Source: Streptomyces himalayensis subsp. himalayensis
GTDB lineage: Bacteria > Actinomycetota > Actinomycetes > Streptomycetales > Streptomycetaceae
DNA: 64,000 bases
Direction of reading: 5' to 3'
NCBI RefSeq assembly: GCF_013778455.1
Contig: NZ_JACEHE010000015.1
Coordinates: 62,001 to 126,000, forward strand
Both the position numbers and the translations under genes were made by a program. Under the pieces are notes generated by a model. The model was not told the DNA's origin. It ran no database searches and was given only the letters and a program-made list of their open reading frames with translations. Shown piece by piece: positions 7,019 through 15,595 of this stretch. Each line of letters begins with the position of its first letter. The stretch's first letter is position 1.

Positions 7019-9283
7019 TCAGTCTCGCGGCAGGCCGAGGATCCGTTCGGCGACCACGTTGAGCTGCACCTGCGTCGTACCGCCCGCGATGGTCAGACAG
7101 CGCGACAGCAGAAAGCCGTGCACGGCCCGCTCCCCCGCGCCCTCGCGCACCGCGCCCGCCGGGCCCAGCAGCTCCAGGGCCAGCTCCGCCACCTTCTGCT
7201 GGTGCGCGGTCTGGACGAGCTTGCGGACGGACGCGCCCGCGCCCGGCTCCACTCCCGACACCTGCTGCAGGGTCGTGCGCAGCCCGATACAGGCCAGCGC
7301 GTGCGCCTCCGCCATGAGCGCCCCGATACGGGCCCTGCCGGCTCCGTCCAGGTCGGCGGCGCGCGCGATGAGCGCCTCGAGGCCCGTGTCGAACGTCAAC
7401 TGGTCGGCCATGTGGACGCGTTCGTTGCCGAGCGTGTTGCGGGCGACCTTCCACCCCTCGTCGACCGCGCCGACCACGGCGTCCGCCGGCAGCAGCACGT
7501 CGTCGAACCACACCTCGTTGAACATCGATTCGCCGGTGATCTCCTTCAACGGACGGATACCGATCCCGTCGGTGCGCTTCATGTCGACGACGAAGTAGGT
7601 GAGCCCCTTGTGCTTGGGCGCCTCGGGATTCGTACGGGCGAGGAGGATGCCGTAGTCGGCGCGGTGGGCCGCCGACGTCCACACCTTCTGCCCGTTGATC
7701 CGCCACCGCCCGTCCGCCGTCCTCTCGGCCCTGGTCCGCAGGGATGCGAGGTCGGACCCGGCGCCGGGCTCGGAGAACAGCTGGCACCAGAGCAGGTCGC
7801 CGCGGAGGGTCGGCAGCAGATGGCGCTCCTTCTGGTCCTCCGTCCCGTACGCGATCAGCGAGGGCACCACCCAGGTGGCGACGGAGAGGTCGCTGAGGCG
7901 CACACCGGCTGCCGCGAGCTCAGCCTGTACGGCGAGCTGCTGGACGGGGCCGGCGCCGAGACCGTACGGCTCGGGCAGATGCGGCGCGGCGTAGCCGGTG
8001 GGCGCGAGCGCACGGCGGGCCGCTGCCGGGTCCAGCCCGCGTACTCCTTCGATCACCTTCCGCGCCCGCGCCCGATACGGCTCCGCCTCCTCGGGAAGCT
8101 CCAGCCGCAGCTCGCGGCGCGCCCCGCCCTCGGCCGGCCGCAGGGCCCGCAGCCGATGTGCGTCCCCGTTCCCCGCCAGCTGCCGCGCGACCAGCGCCCG
8201 GCGCAGATACAGATGCGCGTCATGTTCCCAGGTGAACCCGATGCCGCCGAGGATCTGGACGCAGTCCTTGGCGCAGGAGCACGCGGCGTCCAGCGCGGCA
8301 CCGGCGGCGAGCGCGGTGACGAGGCCCCTGACACCGCGGACCACGCCGCTGGCACCACGGACGCCTGGCCGATCGGACCCGTCTCGCTCACCGGACGGCT
8401 CCTCGTCCGCCGCCTCGTCCGCCGCCCGTGCCGCGTCCCACACCAGCGCCCGCGCCTGCTCGACCCGCACCAGCATGTCCGCGCACAGATGCTTGACGCC
8501 CTGGAACCGCCCGATGGGCCGCCCGAACTGCTCACGCACCTTGGCGTACTGCACGGCCGTGTCCAGCGCCCACGCCGCGGTGCCACAGGCATCTGCGGCG
8601 AGGACGAGGTCCGCGAGGTCCCGTACGAGCGCCGAGTCCACGGCGAGCACCCGGTCCGCCAGCACCCGTACACCGTCCGCCGTGACCTCGGCGGTGGGCC
8701 GCGTCGGGTCGGCGCTGTCGTGCGGGCGCACCACGAGGTCGGCCGCGTCGACGGCGAACCAGAGCGTGCCGCCCGCCGCCTCGGCCTCCAGCAGCAGGAG
8801 ATCGGCGTCGGCTCCGGACAGTACGGGCGGCGCGGTGCCCTCGAGCACATAACCGCGTTCGGCACCGGCAGGGTCCAGAGGGCCCTCGCACGGGACAGCC
8901 GTCATCGTGCCGGTGCCGAGCGCCACGGCCCCAATGCGCTCGCCGCAACCCAGCGCACGCACCAGCTCTCCCACCCCGGCCCGGCACAGCACGGCCGACG
9001 CCAGCACACTGGACAGATACGGCCCCGGTAGCGCGCCCCGCGCGGCCTCCTCCAGTACGACGGCGAGGTCGACGAGATCACCGCCCCCGCCGCCGTACTC
9101 CGCGGGAAGGTGGACGCCGAGCAGCCCCTGCCCGGCCAGCTCGTCCCAGTACGCCGGACGGCCACCGGCGCCCGGCGGTGCGTCGAGGAGCCCCCGCGCC
9201 TCCTCCGGCGGCACGGTGCGCGCGATCCAGCCGCGCACGGCCTGGGCCAGTTCCCGCTGCTCCGCCGTGATGCCGATCCCCAT
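7019..9283 (-). CDS. fused two-domain acyl-CoA dehydrogenase, FadE34-like
   Basis: A 754-residue protein made of two acyl-CoA dehydrogenase folds. Residues ~5-365 form the first unit, ending in CVQILGGIGFTWEHDAHLYL, the signature of one half of actinobacterial heteromeric dehydrogenases. Residues ~395-754 form the second, with the FAD/substrate loop CQLFSEPGAGSD, the strand RINGQKVWTSAA, and the end GGTTQVQLNVVAERILG. Single polypeptides of this kind (such as mycobacterial FadE34, ~710 aa) replace the alpha2beta2 enzymes of sterol side-chain beta-oxidation. The region around residues 285-315 is a charged, low-complexity insertion. The ATG at 9283 has GAGGATTC before it. A perfect KstR box and a box B lie just upstream. 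Exact substrate is inferred. Confidence 0.85.
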   Translation of the reverse strand: MGIGITAEQRELAQAVRGWIARTVPPEEARGLLDAPPGAGGRPAYWDELAGQGLLGVHLPAEYGGGGGDLVDLAVVLEEAARGALPGPYLSSVLASAVLCRAGVGELVRALGCGERIGAVALGTGTMTAVPCEGPLDPAGAERGYVLEGTAPPVLSGADADLLLLEAEAAGGTLWFAVDAADLVVRPHDSADPTRPTAEVTADGVRVLADRVLAVDSALVRDLADLVLAADACGTAAWALDTAVQYAKVREQFGRPIGRFQGVKHLCADMLVRVEQARALVWDAARAADEAADEEPSGERDGSDRPGVRGASGVVRGVRGLVTALAAGAALDAACSCAKDCVQILGGIGFTWEHDAHLYLRRALVARQLAGNGDAHRLRALRPAEGGARRELRLELPEEAEPYRARARKVIEGVRGLDPAAARRALAPTGYAAPHLPEPYGLGAGPVQQLAVQAELAAAGVRLSDLSVATWVVPSLIAYGTEDQKERHLLPTLRGDLLWCQLFSEPGAGSDLASLRTRAERTADGRWRINGQKVWTSAAHRADYGILLARTNPEAPKHKGLTYFVVDMKRTDGIGIRPLKEITGESMFNEVWFDDVLLPADAVVGAVDEGWKVARNTLGNERVHMADQLTFDTGLEALIARAADLDGAGRARIGALMAEAHALACIGLRTTLQQVSGVEPGAGASVRKLVQTAHQQKVAELALELLGPAGAVREGAGERAVHGFLLSRCLTIAGGTTQVQLNVVAERILGLPRD

Positions 9284-9337
9284 GTGAATCCTCGCTCACC
9301 GGTCGCCGCGACTGGGTCGTCCGAGCCGCCGACAGGG

Positions 9338-9351
9338 TAGAACACGTTTCA
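9338..9351. promoter_or_regulatory. KstR-type operator upstream of acyl-CoA dehydrogenase
   Basis: TAGAACACGTTTCA fits TNNAACNNGTTNNA perfectly. It is 55 bases upstream of the dehydrogenase ATG and 128 bases upstream of the divergent methyltransferase gene. Confidence 0.8.
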
Positions 9352-9353
9352 AT

Positions 9354-9368
9354 CTGACGGAAGGTCAG
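9354..9368. promoter_or_regulatory. box B palindrome (CTGACGGAAGGTCAG)
   Basis: One change from CTGAYG-N3-CRTCAG. It is only two bases from the KstR box, so binding of two regulators here would probably interact. Confidence 0.6.
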
Positions 9369-9478
9369 CAGCAGTGTCCGCACCCCGTCGCCCCAGGCAG
9401 CGGAGGTGTACGGCAGCATGGGGGCACCCACACGCACGTACGAGACGTACCTGGCGCCCCAACCCGGAGGAACCCCGC

Positions 9479-10192
9479 ATGGCAGCCGAGCCCACCCCAC
9501 AGGCCCCGGCCCAGGCACACGCCCAGGCACCGGCATCGGCATCGGCATCGGCACCGAAGCCGGACGTGCTCGCCGCGTTCGAGGCGGCCAAGGGCTTCAT
9601 GCCGGTGTCCGAGGGGCTCGCCCTGTACACGGCGGCGGTCGAGGCGGGGCGGCTCGGGCTTCCGCTCCTCGAGGTCGGCACATACTGCGGCCGCTCCACC
9701 ATCCTGCTCGCCGACGCCGCCCGCGCGGCCGGCGTCACCGCGGTCACGGTCGACCACCACCGCGGCAGCGAGGAGCAGCAGCCGGGCTGGGAGTACCACG
9801 ACCCGGAGACCGTCGATCCCGAGATCGGCCGGATGGACACGCTTCCCCTGTTCCGCCGGACCCTCCACAAGGCGGGCCTCGAGGACCACGTCATCGCGCT
9901 CGTGGGCCGCTCGCCGCAGGCCGCACGCCTCTGGAGCAGCCCGCTGGGCCTGGTGTTCATCGACGGCGGCCACACGGACGAGCACGCGACCGCCGACTAC
10001 GAGGGGTGGGCACCGCACGTGGCCGAGGGCGGTCTGCTGGTGATCCACGACGTGTTCCCCGACCCGGCCGACGAGTTCACCGGCCAGGCCCCGTACCGCG
10101 TCTACCTCAGGGCCCTCGAGTCCGGCGCGTTCACGGAGGTCTCGGTGACCGACTCGCTGCGCGTCCTGTGTCGAACCGGCCACGGCAGCTGA
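9479..10192 (+). CDS. class I SAM-dependent methyltransferase-like protein
   Basis: A 237-residue protein with a canonical GGAGG site. After an Ala/Pro/Gln-rich tail (~25 residues) comes a Rossmann core: PLLEVGTYCGRSTILLADAA (SAM motif I), VTVDHHRGSEEQ (motif II), and LVFIDGGHTDEHATADYEGW (metal-binding Asp-Gly-Gly-His of the O-methyltransferase group). The FIDGGH motif suggests a catechol- or small-molecule O-methyltransferase of the methyltransf_24 type. The following amidase gene starts 21 bases after its stop, so they are probably co-transcribed. It is divergent from the acyl-CoA dehydrogenase; whether the operators at 9338-9368 also affect it is unknown. Confidence 0.75.
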   Translation: MAAEPTPQAPAQAHAQAPASASASAPKPDVLAAFEAAKGFMPVSEGLALYTAAVEAGRLGLPLLEVGTYCGRSTILLADAARAAGVTAVTVDHHRGSEEQQPGWEYHDPETVDPEIGRMDTLPLFRRTLHKAGLEDHVIALVGRSPQAARLWSSPLGLVFIDGGHTDEHATADYEGWAPHVAEGGLLVIHDVFPDPADEFTGQAPYRVYLRALESGAFTEVSVTDSLRVLCRTGHGS

Positions 10193-10213
10193 CCTCGCGG
10201 TTAGAGTCGCCCC

Positions 10214-11212
10214 GTGTCGTACGCATTCCCGGACAGCGATCCCCGTCCGCCGCGCCGGTCCCGTCGCGGGCCGCTGACCGTGGCGGTCGTCGCCCCTGTG
10301 GCGGCGGCTCTCGCGGGGTGGCTCGTCTGGCAGGCGGTGGCCGACTCCGGCGACGGCGGGACTCCGAAGGCCGCGCCGCCGTCGCAGCAGCAGTCGTCCG
10401 CGGCGGCGGGCGCAGCGCCCGCGTCCCCGACCGCGTCCGACCGGGACAAGCCCGACGACGCCGACGACGGCACGGACGGGGACAAGAACGACGGGAACCA
10501 GGGCGACGAGGCCTCGTCCTCCGCCCCCGCCGCGACCGGCCCGCTCAAGGGCAAGGTCGTCGTGATCGACCCGGGCCACAACCCGGGGAACTTCCGGCAC
10601 ACGGCCGAGATCAGCCGCCTCGTGGACATCGGCACCCACCGCAAGGAGTGCGACACGACCGGCACGTCCACCAACGCCGGTTACGCCGAGGCGCAGTTCA
10701 CGCTTGACGTCTCCCGTCGGCTGCGCGCGCTGCTCGAAAAGCAGGGGGCGACCGTCAGATTCACACAGGACGGCGACCGCGCCTGGGGACCGTGCGTCGA
10801 CGAGCGCGCCCGTATCGGCAACAAGGCGGGCGCCGACGCCGTCGTGTCCGTGCACGCCGACGGCTCCGCGGCGGGCAACCGCGGCTTCCACGTGATCCTT
10901 CCCGGGTCCGTGAAGGCGGGTGCCGCCGACACCCGCGCGATCGTCGGCCCCTCGCGCGAGCTGGGCGAACGTATCGCGGGCAACTTCGTCCGGGTGACCG
11001 GCAGTGCCCCCTCCAACTACGTCGGCAACGGCACGGGCCTCGTCGTCCGCCGGGACCTGGGCGGGCTCAATCTCTCCACTGTTCCCAAGGTGTTCATCGA
11101 GTGCGGCAACATGCGCGACAGCAAGGACGCGGCCCTCGTGACGAGCGGCGCATGGCGGCAGAAGGCGGCGCAGGGGATCTCTGAGGGAATCGTGAGTTTC
11201 CTGCGCGGGTAG
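10214..11212 (+). CDS. secreted/membrane-anchored N-acetylmuramoyl-L-alanine amidase
   Basis: A 332-residue protein: a short cytoplasmic basic stretch (RRSRRG), one membrane segment (residues ~21-42), a Pro/Ala/Asp-rich extracytoplasmic linker (to ~110), then an Amidase_3 domain. Zinc ligands are visible as the His in VVIDPGHNPG, the Glu in NAGYAEAQF, and the His in VVSVHAD; the catalytic Glu is in FIECGNM. The enzyme would cut the amide between N-acetylmuramic acid and L-Ala in peptidoglycan, resembling mycobacterial Rv3717/CwlM-type amidases. It starts with GTG and follows the methyltransferase gene by 21 bases. Function in cell separation or remodelling is inferred from the family. Confidence 0.88.
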   Translation: MSYAFPDSDPRPPRRSRRGPLTVAVVAPVAAALAGWLVWQAVADSGDGGTPKAAPPSQQQSSAAAGAAPASPTASDRDKPDDADDGTDGDKNDGNQGDEASSSAPAATGPLKGKVVVIDPGHNPGNFRHTAEISRLVDIGTHRKECDTTGTSTNAGYAEAQFTLDVSRRLRALLEKQGATVRFTQDGDRAWGPCVDERARIGNKAGADAVVSVHADGSAAGNRGFHVILPGSVKAGAADTRAIVGPSRELGERIAGNFVRVTGSAPSNYVGNGTGLVVRRDLGGLNLSTVPKVFIECGNMRDSKDAALVTSGAWRQKAAQGISEGIVSFLRG

Positions 11213-11397
11213 ATCCCGGTAGCTGCCGTCCCGGACGACACCCCGAGCGGCCGGACGATAATGTCGACCGTACGATCTGGGGGGCCATCCCCGCGCTGCG
11301 CACCGCGAGCCTCGCGGCCAACGGCGGCCGACAGCGCGCCGGCATGGCGACAGCGACGCCCACCGACGACCGATGAGACGACGACGAAGGATCTGAA

Positions 11398-12210
11398 GTG
11401 AATATCCGCTCCCTCACTAGAGGCGACGGCGTGGTGATCGGAGCAGCGGTGCTGCTGTTCGTCGCCTCGTTCCTCGACGTAGCCGGCTGCAGCGGCGACT
11501 TCTGCGACGCGGCAGTAGACTCCCCGAACTCCTGGGAACTCCTCTCGCTCGCGCTCGGTACGTACATGACCGGTGTGATCGGTGCCGCACTGGTCGTGGT
11601 CGCCCGCGGGCTGCCGCAGCCGCGCAAGGTGGTGGGTCTGGACCTCGGGCAGCTCGGAGTGGCGCTGACGCTCGCCGCCGCGTGGGGCTCGTTCTGGTGG
11701 ATCATCGACGCAGAGAACGCCGGTGCCGGCCTCGTCCTCGGCCTGATCGCCACCCTGGTCCTGGCCGGCGCCGCCATCGCCACCCCGCTCGTTCCCGCCC
11801 TGAAGGGCGCCCTCCTCCCCGCCCCGCGCCCGCAGGCCCCGAGCCCCTACGGCGCCCAGCCTCAGGGTGGCTACGGCTACCCGGGCGTCCAGCAGCAGCC
11901 CTACGGCGGCCAGCCGGGCCAGCCCCACCAGCCATACGGTGCGCAGCCGGGTCAGCCGCAGCAGGCCCAGGCCCCGCAGCCGCAGCCGCACCCGCAGGCC
12001 CAGCCGGCGGCGGAGTTCTCGCCGTTCTGGTTCGCCGTGCCGGTGCCGCGTCCGCTGTTCGCGGAGGACGGCTCGCAGACGCCGATCGCCGAACTCGCTC
12101 CCGGCACCTGGTACCTGGCGGTCGACCAGCGCGGCCCGGCCCTGGTGGCCCAGACGCAGGACGGCCGCCGCGGCGTGCTGCAGGACACCACGGGCATCCA
12201 GCGCGGCTGA
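11398..12210 (+). CDS. four-TM membrane protein with Pro/Gln/Tyr-rich tail
   Basis: A 270-residue protein. Residues ~12-140 contain four hydrophobic segments; a CSGDFC pair of cysteines sits outside after the first. Then comes a tail of repeated PYG/GQP/QPQ units (residues ~145-205) and a final conserved block (FWFAVPVPRPLF...LAPGTWYLAVDQRGPALVAQ) of ~65 residues that looks globular and cytoplasmic. Streptomycetes have many such proteins but I do not recognise a function. GTG start at 11398 follows GAAGGATCTGAA. The 185-base gap before it holds no gene. Confidence 0.75.
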   Translation: MNIRSLTRGDGVVIGAAVLLFVASFLDVAGCSGDFCDAAVDSPNSWELLSLALGTYMTGVIGAALVVVARGLPQPRKVVGLDLGQLGVALTLAAAWGSFWWIIDAENAGAGLVLGLIATLVLAGAAIATPLVPALKGALLPAPRPQAPSPYGAQPQGGYGYPGVQQQPYGGQPGQPHQPYGAQPGQPQQAQAPQPQPHPQAQPAAEFSPFWFAVPVPRPLFAEDGSQTPIAELAPGTWYLAVDQRGPALVAQTQDGRRGVLQDTTGIQRG

Positions 12211-12236
12211 CGCCGTAGCACTGAGCCCCACTCGTC

Positions 12237-12264
12237 GGCCCCTCGCCCTTCCGGGCGGGGGGCC
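12237..12264. terminator. hairpin terminator
   Basis: GGCCCCTCGCCC and GGGCGGGGGGCC form a 12-bp stem with a TTCC loop, 27 bases after the preceding stop codon. It separates the membrane protein gene from the F420-type oxidoreductase. Confidence 0.75.
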
Positions 12265-12292
12265 GTTGCCGTACAATCACCGGACACCGAAA

Positions 12293-12307
12293 CTGACGCA
12301 TCGTCAG
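12293..12307. promoter_or_regulatory. box B palindrome, perfect copy (CTGACGCATCGTCAG)
   Basis: Perfect inverted repeat (CTGACG-CAT-CGTCAG), 31 bases before the oxidoreductase start. It is the only box B in the window without a KstR box nearby. A TACAAT sequence at 12272 could be a -10 element, placing the palindrome over the transcript start. Confidence 0.65.
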
Positions 12308-12338
12308 CTACGTACACCGCGACCGGAGGGGGCCCGGC

Positions 12339-13349
12339 ATGCGCCTCGGACTCGCACTCGGCTACTGGGGCCGCGGCCCGGACCTCCGCCACCTCGAACT
12401 CGCCCGCGAGGCGGAACGGCTCGGCTACGACTCCGTGTGGACCGCCGAGTCCTGGGGCTCCGACGCCTTCACGCCGCTGACCTGGATCGCGGCCCACACG
12501 TCACGTATCAGGCTCGGCACCGCCGTGGCGCAGATGTCCGCCCGCTCCCCCACCACCACGGCGATGCACGCGCTCACGCTCGACCACCTCTCGGGCGGCC
12601 GGATGATGCTGGGCCTCGGCCTGTCCGGGCCGCAGGTCGTCGAGGGCTGGTACGGACGGCCGTTCCCGAAGTCGCCGCTGACCGCGACCCGGGAGTACGT
12701 GGACGTGATCCGGCAGGTCCTCAGGCGCGAGGCCCCGGTCGAGCTCGACGGGCGCTTCCACGCCCACCCGTACCGCGGCGAGGACGGCACCGGGACCGGC
12801 AAACCGCTCAAGCCGATCACCCACCCCCTCCGCGCCGATCTGCCGGTCCTGCTCGGCGCCGAGGGTCCGAAGAACATCGCACAGACGACCCGGATCGCGG
12901 ACGGCTGGCTGCCGCTGTACTGGTCGCCGACCCGCACCGAGGTGTACGAAGCGTCGCTGGCCCACCTGCCCGAGGACTTCCTCATCGCGCCGATGGCCCG
13001 CGCGAAGGTCTGCGACGACGTCGCCGAGGGTCTGCTGCCCGTCAAGGCGATGCTCGGCTTCTACATCGGCGGCATGGGGCACGCCTCGCGCAACTTCCAC
13101 GCCGACCTGATGGCCCGTATGGGGTATGAGGAGGAGGCGCGGCGCATCCAGGAGCTCTTCCTCGCGGGGCGGCGCGAGGAGGCAGTGCTCGCCGTGCCCG
13201 ACGCGTTCGCGGACGAGATCTCGCTGGTCGGGCCGTGCGAACGCATCGCGGAACGGCTGGAGTTGTGGCGCAAGGGACCGGTCACGGACCTCCTCGTCCT
13301 CGCACCGGACCCGCACACGCTGCGCGTCCTGGCGGAGCTGAACTCATAG
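12339..13349 (+). CDS. LLM-class F420-dependent oxidoreductase
   Basis: A 336-residue luciferase-like TIM-barrel protein. The N-terminus MRLGLALGYWG, the helix EAERLGYDSVWTAESWGSDAF, RIRLGTAVAQ, HLSGGRMMLGLGLSGPQVVEGWYG, and ADGWLPLYWSP are the usual strand ends and cofactor loops of actinobacterial F420-using members (Rv/SCO 'F420-dependent oxidoreductase' type). The substrate is unknown; this subgroup often sits with lipid or steroid genes. An excellent ribosome site (GGAGGG) precedes the ATG. A perfect box B immediately upstream ties it to the same second regulon as the side-chain oxidation genes. Confidence 0.87.
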   Translation: MRLGLALGYWGRGPDLRHLELAREAERLGYDSVWTAESWGSDAFTPLTWIAAHTSRIRLGTAVAQMSARSPTTTAMHALTLDHLSGGRMMLGLGLSGPQVVEGWYGRPFPKSPLTATREYVDVIRQVLRREAPVELDGRFHAHPYRGEDGTGTGKPLKPITHPLRADLPVLLGAEGPKNIAQTTRIADGWLPLYWSPTRTEVYEASLAHLPEDFLIAPMARAKVCDDVAEGLLPVKAMLGFYIGGMGHASRNFHADLMARMGYEEEARRIQELFLAGRREEAVLAVPDAFADEISLVGPCERIAERLELWRKGPVTDLLVLAPDPHTLRVLAELNS

Positions 13350-13412
13350 CCCTACGAGCAGCAGGTCCGCCGCACGGGGTTTCGCGACCGCACAAGCGGC
13401 AATCCGAGAGGT

Positions 13413-13706
13413 ATGTCGCCTCGATATCCGAACGGCACCAAACAGGCGGGTACGGTCATCGCGACCGTCGCGGACATCATGGCCGTCATCCTCGGCCTGT
13501 GGATCCTGATGTACCTGCTGGACGCGAACCGCGCGAACGACCTCGTGCAGTTCATCCATGACGCCGCCCGCTGGCTGGCGGGCTGGTCCCACGACCTGTT
13601 CACGTTCGACGCGGAGTGGGCGCGCGTCGTCGCGGGCTACGGCCTCGCGGCGGTCGTGTACCTCGTCGCCGGGCACGCGATCGCCAACCGGCTGCACCGA
13701 GACTGA
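13413..13706 (+). CDS. small two-TM membrane protein (97 aa)
   Basis: A 97-residue protein with two hydrophobic segments (about residues 13-38 and 71-90) separated by an amphipathic, Trp-containing stretch (DAARWLAGWSHDLFTF). GAGAGGT precedes the ATG at a good distance. No family is recognised. It is the last gene before a hairpin that faces the converging operon at 13755. Confidence 0.65.
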   Translation: MSPRYPNGTKQAGTVIATVADIMAVILGLWILMYLLDANRANDLVQFIHDAARWLAGWSHDLFTFDAEWARVVAGYGLAAVVYLVAGHAIANRLHRD

Positions 13707-13714
13707 CGACAGCA

Positions 13715-13752
13715 GGCCGCTGCACCCACGGCACCCGCCGTGTGCAGCGGCC
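13715..13752. terminator. bidirectional hairpin terminator
   Basis: GGCCGCTGCAC...GTGCAGCGGCC with an inner CGGC/GCCG stem, placed between two converging genes (stops at 13706 and 13755). Confidence 0.8.
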
Positions 13753-13754
13753 CG

Positions 13755-14828
13755 CTATGCGCAGCAGTCCGGGTCCAGGCCCCACGGCAGGCGCTCCCCG
13801 CTGAACACCGCGCAGGTCGCCTCGTCCCCGCCCAGGGCCGCGACGGCGAGCAGCACGGAACCGGCCGTCCAGGTCGTCAGCTCCTCGGGCCAGATCACCC
13901 CGTCGTCGAAGACATAGCCCGTCCAGTACAGGCCCGACTCCGGATCGCGCAGGTGCTGGATGGACTGCAGGATCTCCAGGGCCCGGTCGGACTCGCCCAC
14001 CGCCCAGAGCGCCAGGGCGAGTTCGGCCGACTCACCGCCCGTCACCCAGGGGTTGGGGACGACGCAGCGTACGCCGAGCCCGGGGACGACGAAGCGCTCC
14101 CAGCCCTCCTCGATACGGGACTTGGCCTCGACCCCCGTCAGCGCGCCGCCGAGGACCGGGTAGTACCAGTCCATCGAGTAGCGGTCCTTGTCGAGGAACC
14201 GCTCCGGGTGGCGGCGTATCGCATGGCGGAGCGCCCCTACGGCCAGCTCCCAGTCGGGCTGCGGCTCTTCGCGCTGCTCGGCGATGGCGAGCGCGCAGCG
14301 CAGCGCGTGATGGACGGAGGAGCAGCCGGTGAGCAGCGCGTCCGTGACGGGTGTGCCGTCGGCCTCCCGCTTCCACCCGATCTGGCCGCCGGGCTGCTGC
14401 AGCTTCAGTACGAACTCGACCGCGGCGCGGACCGTGGGCCACATGCCGTCGAGGAAGGTGTCGTCGCCGGTGGCGAGGTAGTGGTGCCAGACGCCAACGG
14501 CGATGTACGCACAGAAGTTGGACTCGCTGCCGCGGTCCGTGACGTCATGCGGGTCGCCGTCGGCGTAGGCCGCGTACCAGGAGCCGTCCGGGTTCTGGTG
14601 GCGCGCCAGCCACTCGTACGCGCGGGCGGCCGCCTCGTGTTCACCGGCCGCGTCCAGTGCCATCGCGGCCTCGGTGTGGTCCCACGGGTCGAGGTGGTGC
14701 CCGCGGAACCACGGGATCGCCCCGTCCTCGCGCTGGACGCCGAGGACGGCCCGGACGGTGGCGGCGGCCTGCTCGGCGGTGAGGACGCCGGGCAGGACGA
14801 GGTGTTCGGTCCTCTCGGGGCTCGTCAC
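13755..14828 (-). CDS. alpha/alpha-toroid protein (prenyltransferase-like fold)
   Basis: A 357-residue soluble protein with repeated toroid motifs: IPWFRGHHLDPWDHTEAAMALDA, YEWLARHQNPDGSWYAAY, AVEFVLKLQQPGGQIGW, VVPNPWVTGGESAELALALWAVG. These are like the helical repeats of terpene cyclase/prenyltransferase and six-hairpin glycosidase folds. The DXDD acid of squalene-type cyclases is absent, so a cyclase role is doubtful; a carbohydrate-active role fits its partners better (inference). The GTG start at 14828 overlaps the stop of the methyltransferase gene (GTGA), so translation is coupled. Third gene of the glycosyltransferase-methyltransferase-toroid operon. Confidence 0.75.
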   Translation of the reverse strand: MTSPERTEHLVLPGVLTAEQAAATVRAVLGVQREDGAIPWFRGHHLDPWDHTEAAMALDAAGEHEAAARAYEWLARHQNPDGSWYAAYADGDPHDVTDRGSESNFCAYIAVGVWHHYLATGDDTFLDGMWPTVRAAVEFVLKLQQPGGQIGWKREADGTPVTDALLTGCSSVHHALRCALAIAEQREEPQPDWELAVGALRHAIRRHPERFLDKDRYSMDWYYPVLGGALTGVEAKSRIEEGWERFVVPGLGVRCVVPNPWVTGGESAELALALWAVGESDRALEILQSIQHLRDPESGLYWTGYVFDDGVIWPEELTTWTAGSVLLAVAALGGDEATCAVFSGERLPWGLDPDCCA

Positions 14829-15595
14829 GCCTGGGCCGCCCCGGCGACCGCGCTGGCGTCCTGGGCCGCCGCGGCCTTGGGCAGGTGCGGCTTGGTGGCG
14901 TACGCGACGAAGCTCTTGCCGACGACCGGGTTGAGCAGCTGCTCCGCGAGCCGGGTGGCGAGGGGCTTCTTCATGATGTCCCAGACCAGCAGCTTGTGAT
15001 ACGCGCGCACGGGCAGCGCCTTGTCGTTGTCGACACCGAACGCGCACTTCAGCCACCAGTACGGCGAGTGGAGGGCGTGGGCGTGGTGCGTGCCGTACGG
15101 CTTGAGTCCGGCCTCGCGCATCTTGGCGAGCAGCTCGTCCGCCTTGTAGATGCGGATGTGGCCGCCCTCGACCTCGTGGTAGGCGTCGCTGAGGGCCCAG
15201 CACACCTTCTCAGGCCCGTACCGGGGGACGGTGACAGCGATACGGCCGCCCGGCTTCAGCACCCGGACCATCTCGGCGAGCACTCCCTTGTCGTCGGGGA
15301 TGTGCTCCATGACCTCGGAGATGATCACGACGTCGAAGGACTCGTCGGGGAAGGGCAGCGCGAGGGCGTCCCCTTCCATGGCGGTGGCCGTGGCCCCGGC
15401 CGGGGCCTCCCCTGCCTCCTTCATCGCCGCGAACCACTTGGCGACCTCGCGGATCTCCTCGCCGTTCTGGTCGAGGGCCACGACCTGCGCGCCGCGCCGG
15501 TAGCACTCGAAGGCGTGCCGCCCGGCCCCGCACCCGAGGTCCAGCACACGGTCACCCGGGGCGAGCGGGAACCGGGAGAAGTCGACGGTCAGCAC
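14825..15595 (-). CDS. class I SAM-dependent methyltransferase
   Basis: A 256-residue methyltransferase. SAM motif I is VLDLGCGAGRHAFE, then VVALDQN, the acidic GDALALPFPDESFDVVIISEVMEHI (motif II/III region), and LKPGGRIAVTVP. The C-terminal half (WWLKCAFGVDN, LLVWDIMKKP) is like lipid/sugar methyltransferases. GTG at 15595 overlaps the end of the glycosyltransferase gene by 7 bases (GTGCTGA), another coupled junction. The substrate is probably the product of the upstream glycosyltransferase, but this is inferred from gene order only. Confidence 0.85.
   Translation of the reverse strand: MLTVDFSRFPLAPGDRVLDLGCGAGRHAFECYRRGAQVVALDQNGEEIREVAKWFAAMKEAGEAPAGATATAMEGDALALPFPDESFDVVIISEVMEHIPDDKGVLAEMVRVLKPGGRIAVTVPRYGPEKVCWALSDAYHEVEGGHIRIYKADELLAKMREAGLKPYGTHHAHALHSPYWWLKCAFGVDNDKALPVRAYHKLLVWDIMKKPLATRLAEQLLNPVVGKSFVAYATKPHLPKAAAAQDASAVAGAAQA

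Noticed and set aside
13755..14828. squalene-hopene or terpene cyclase
   Set aside because: The toroid repeats are present but the DXDD catalytic acid is not, and it is coupled to a GT4 enzyme and a methyltransferase.
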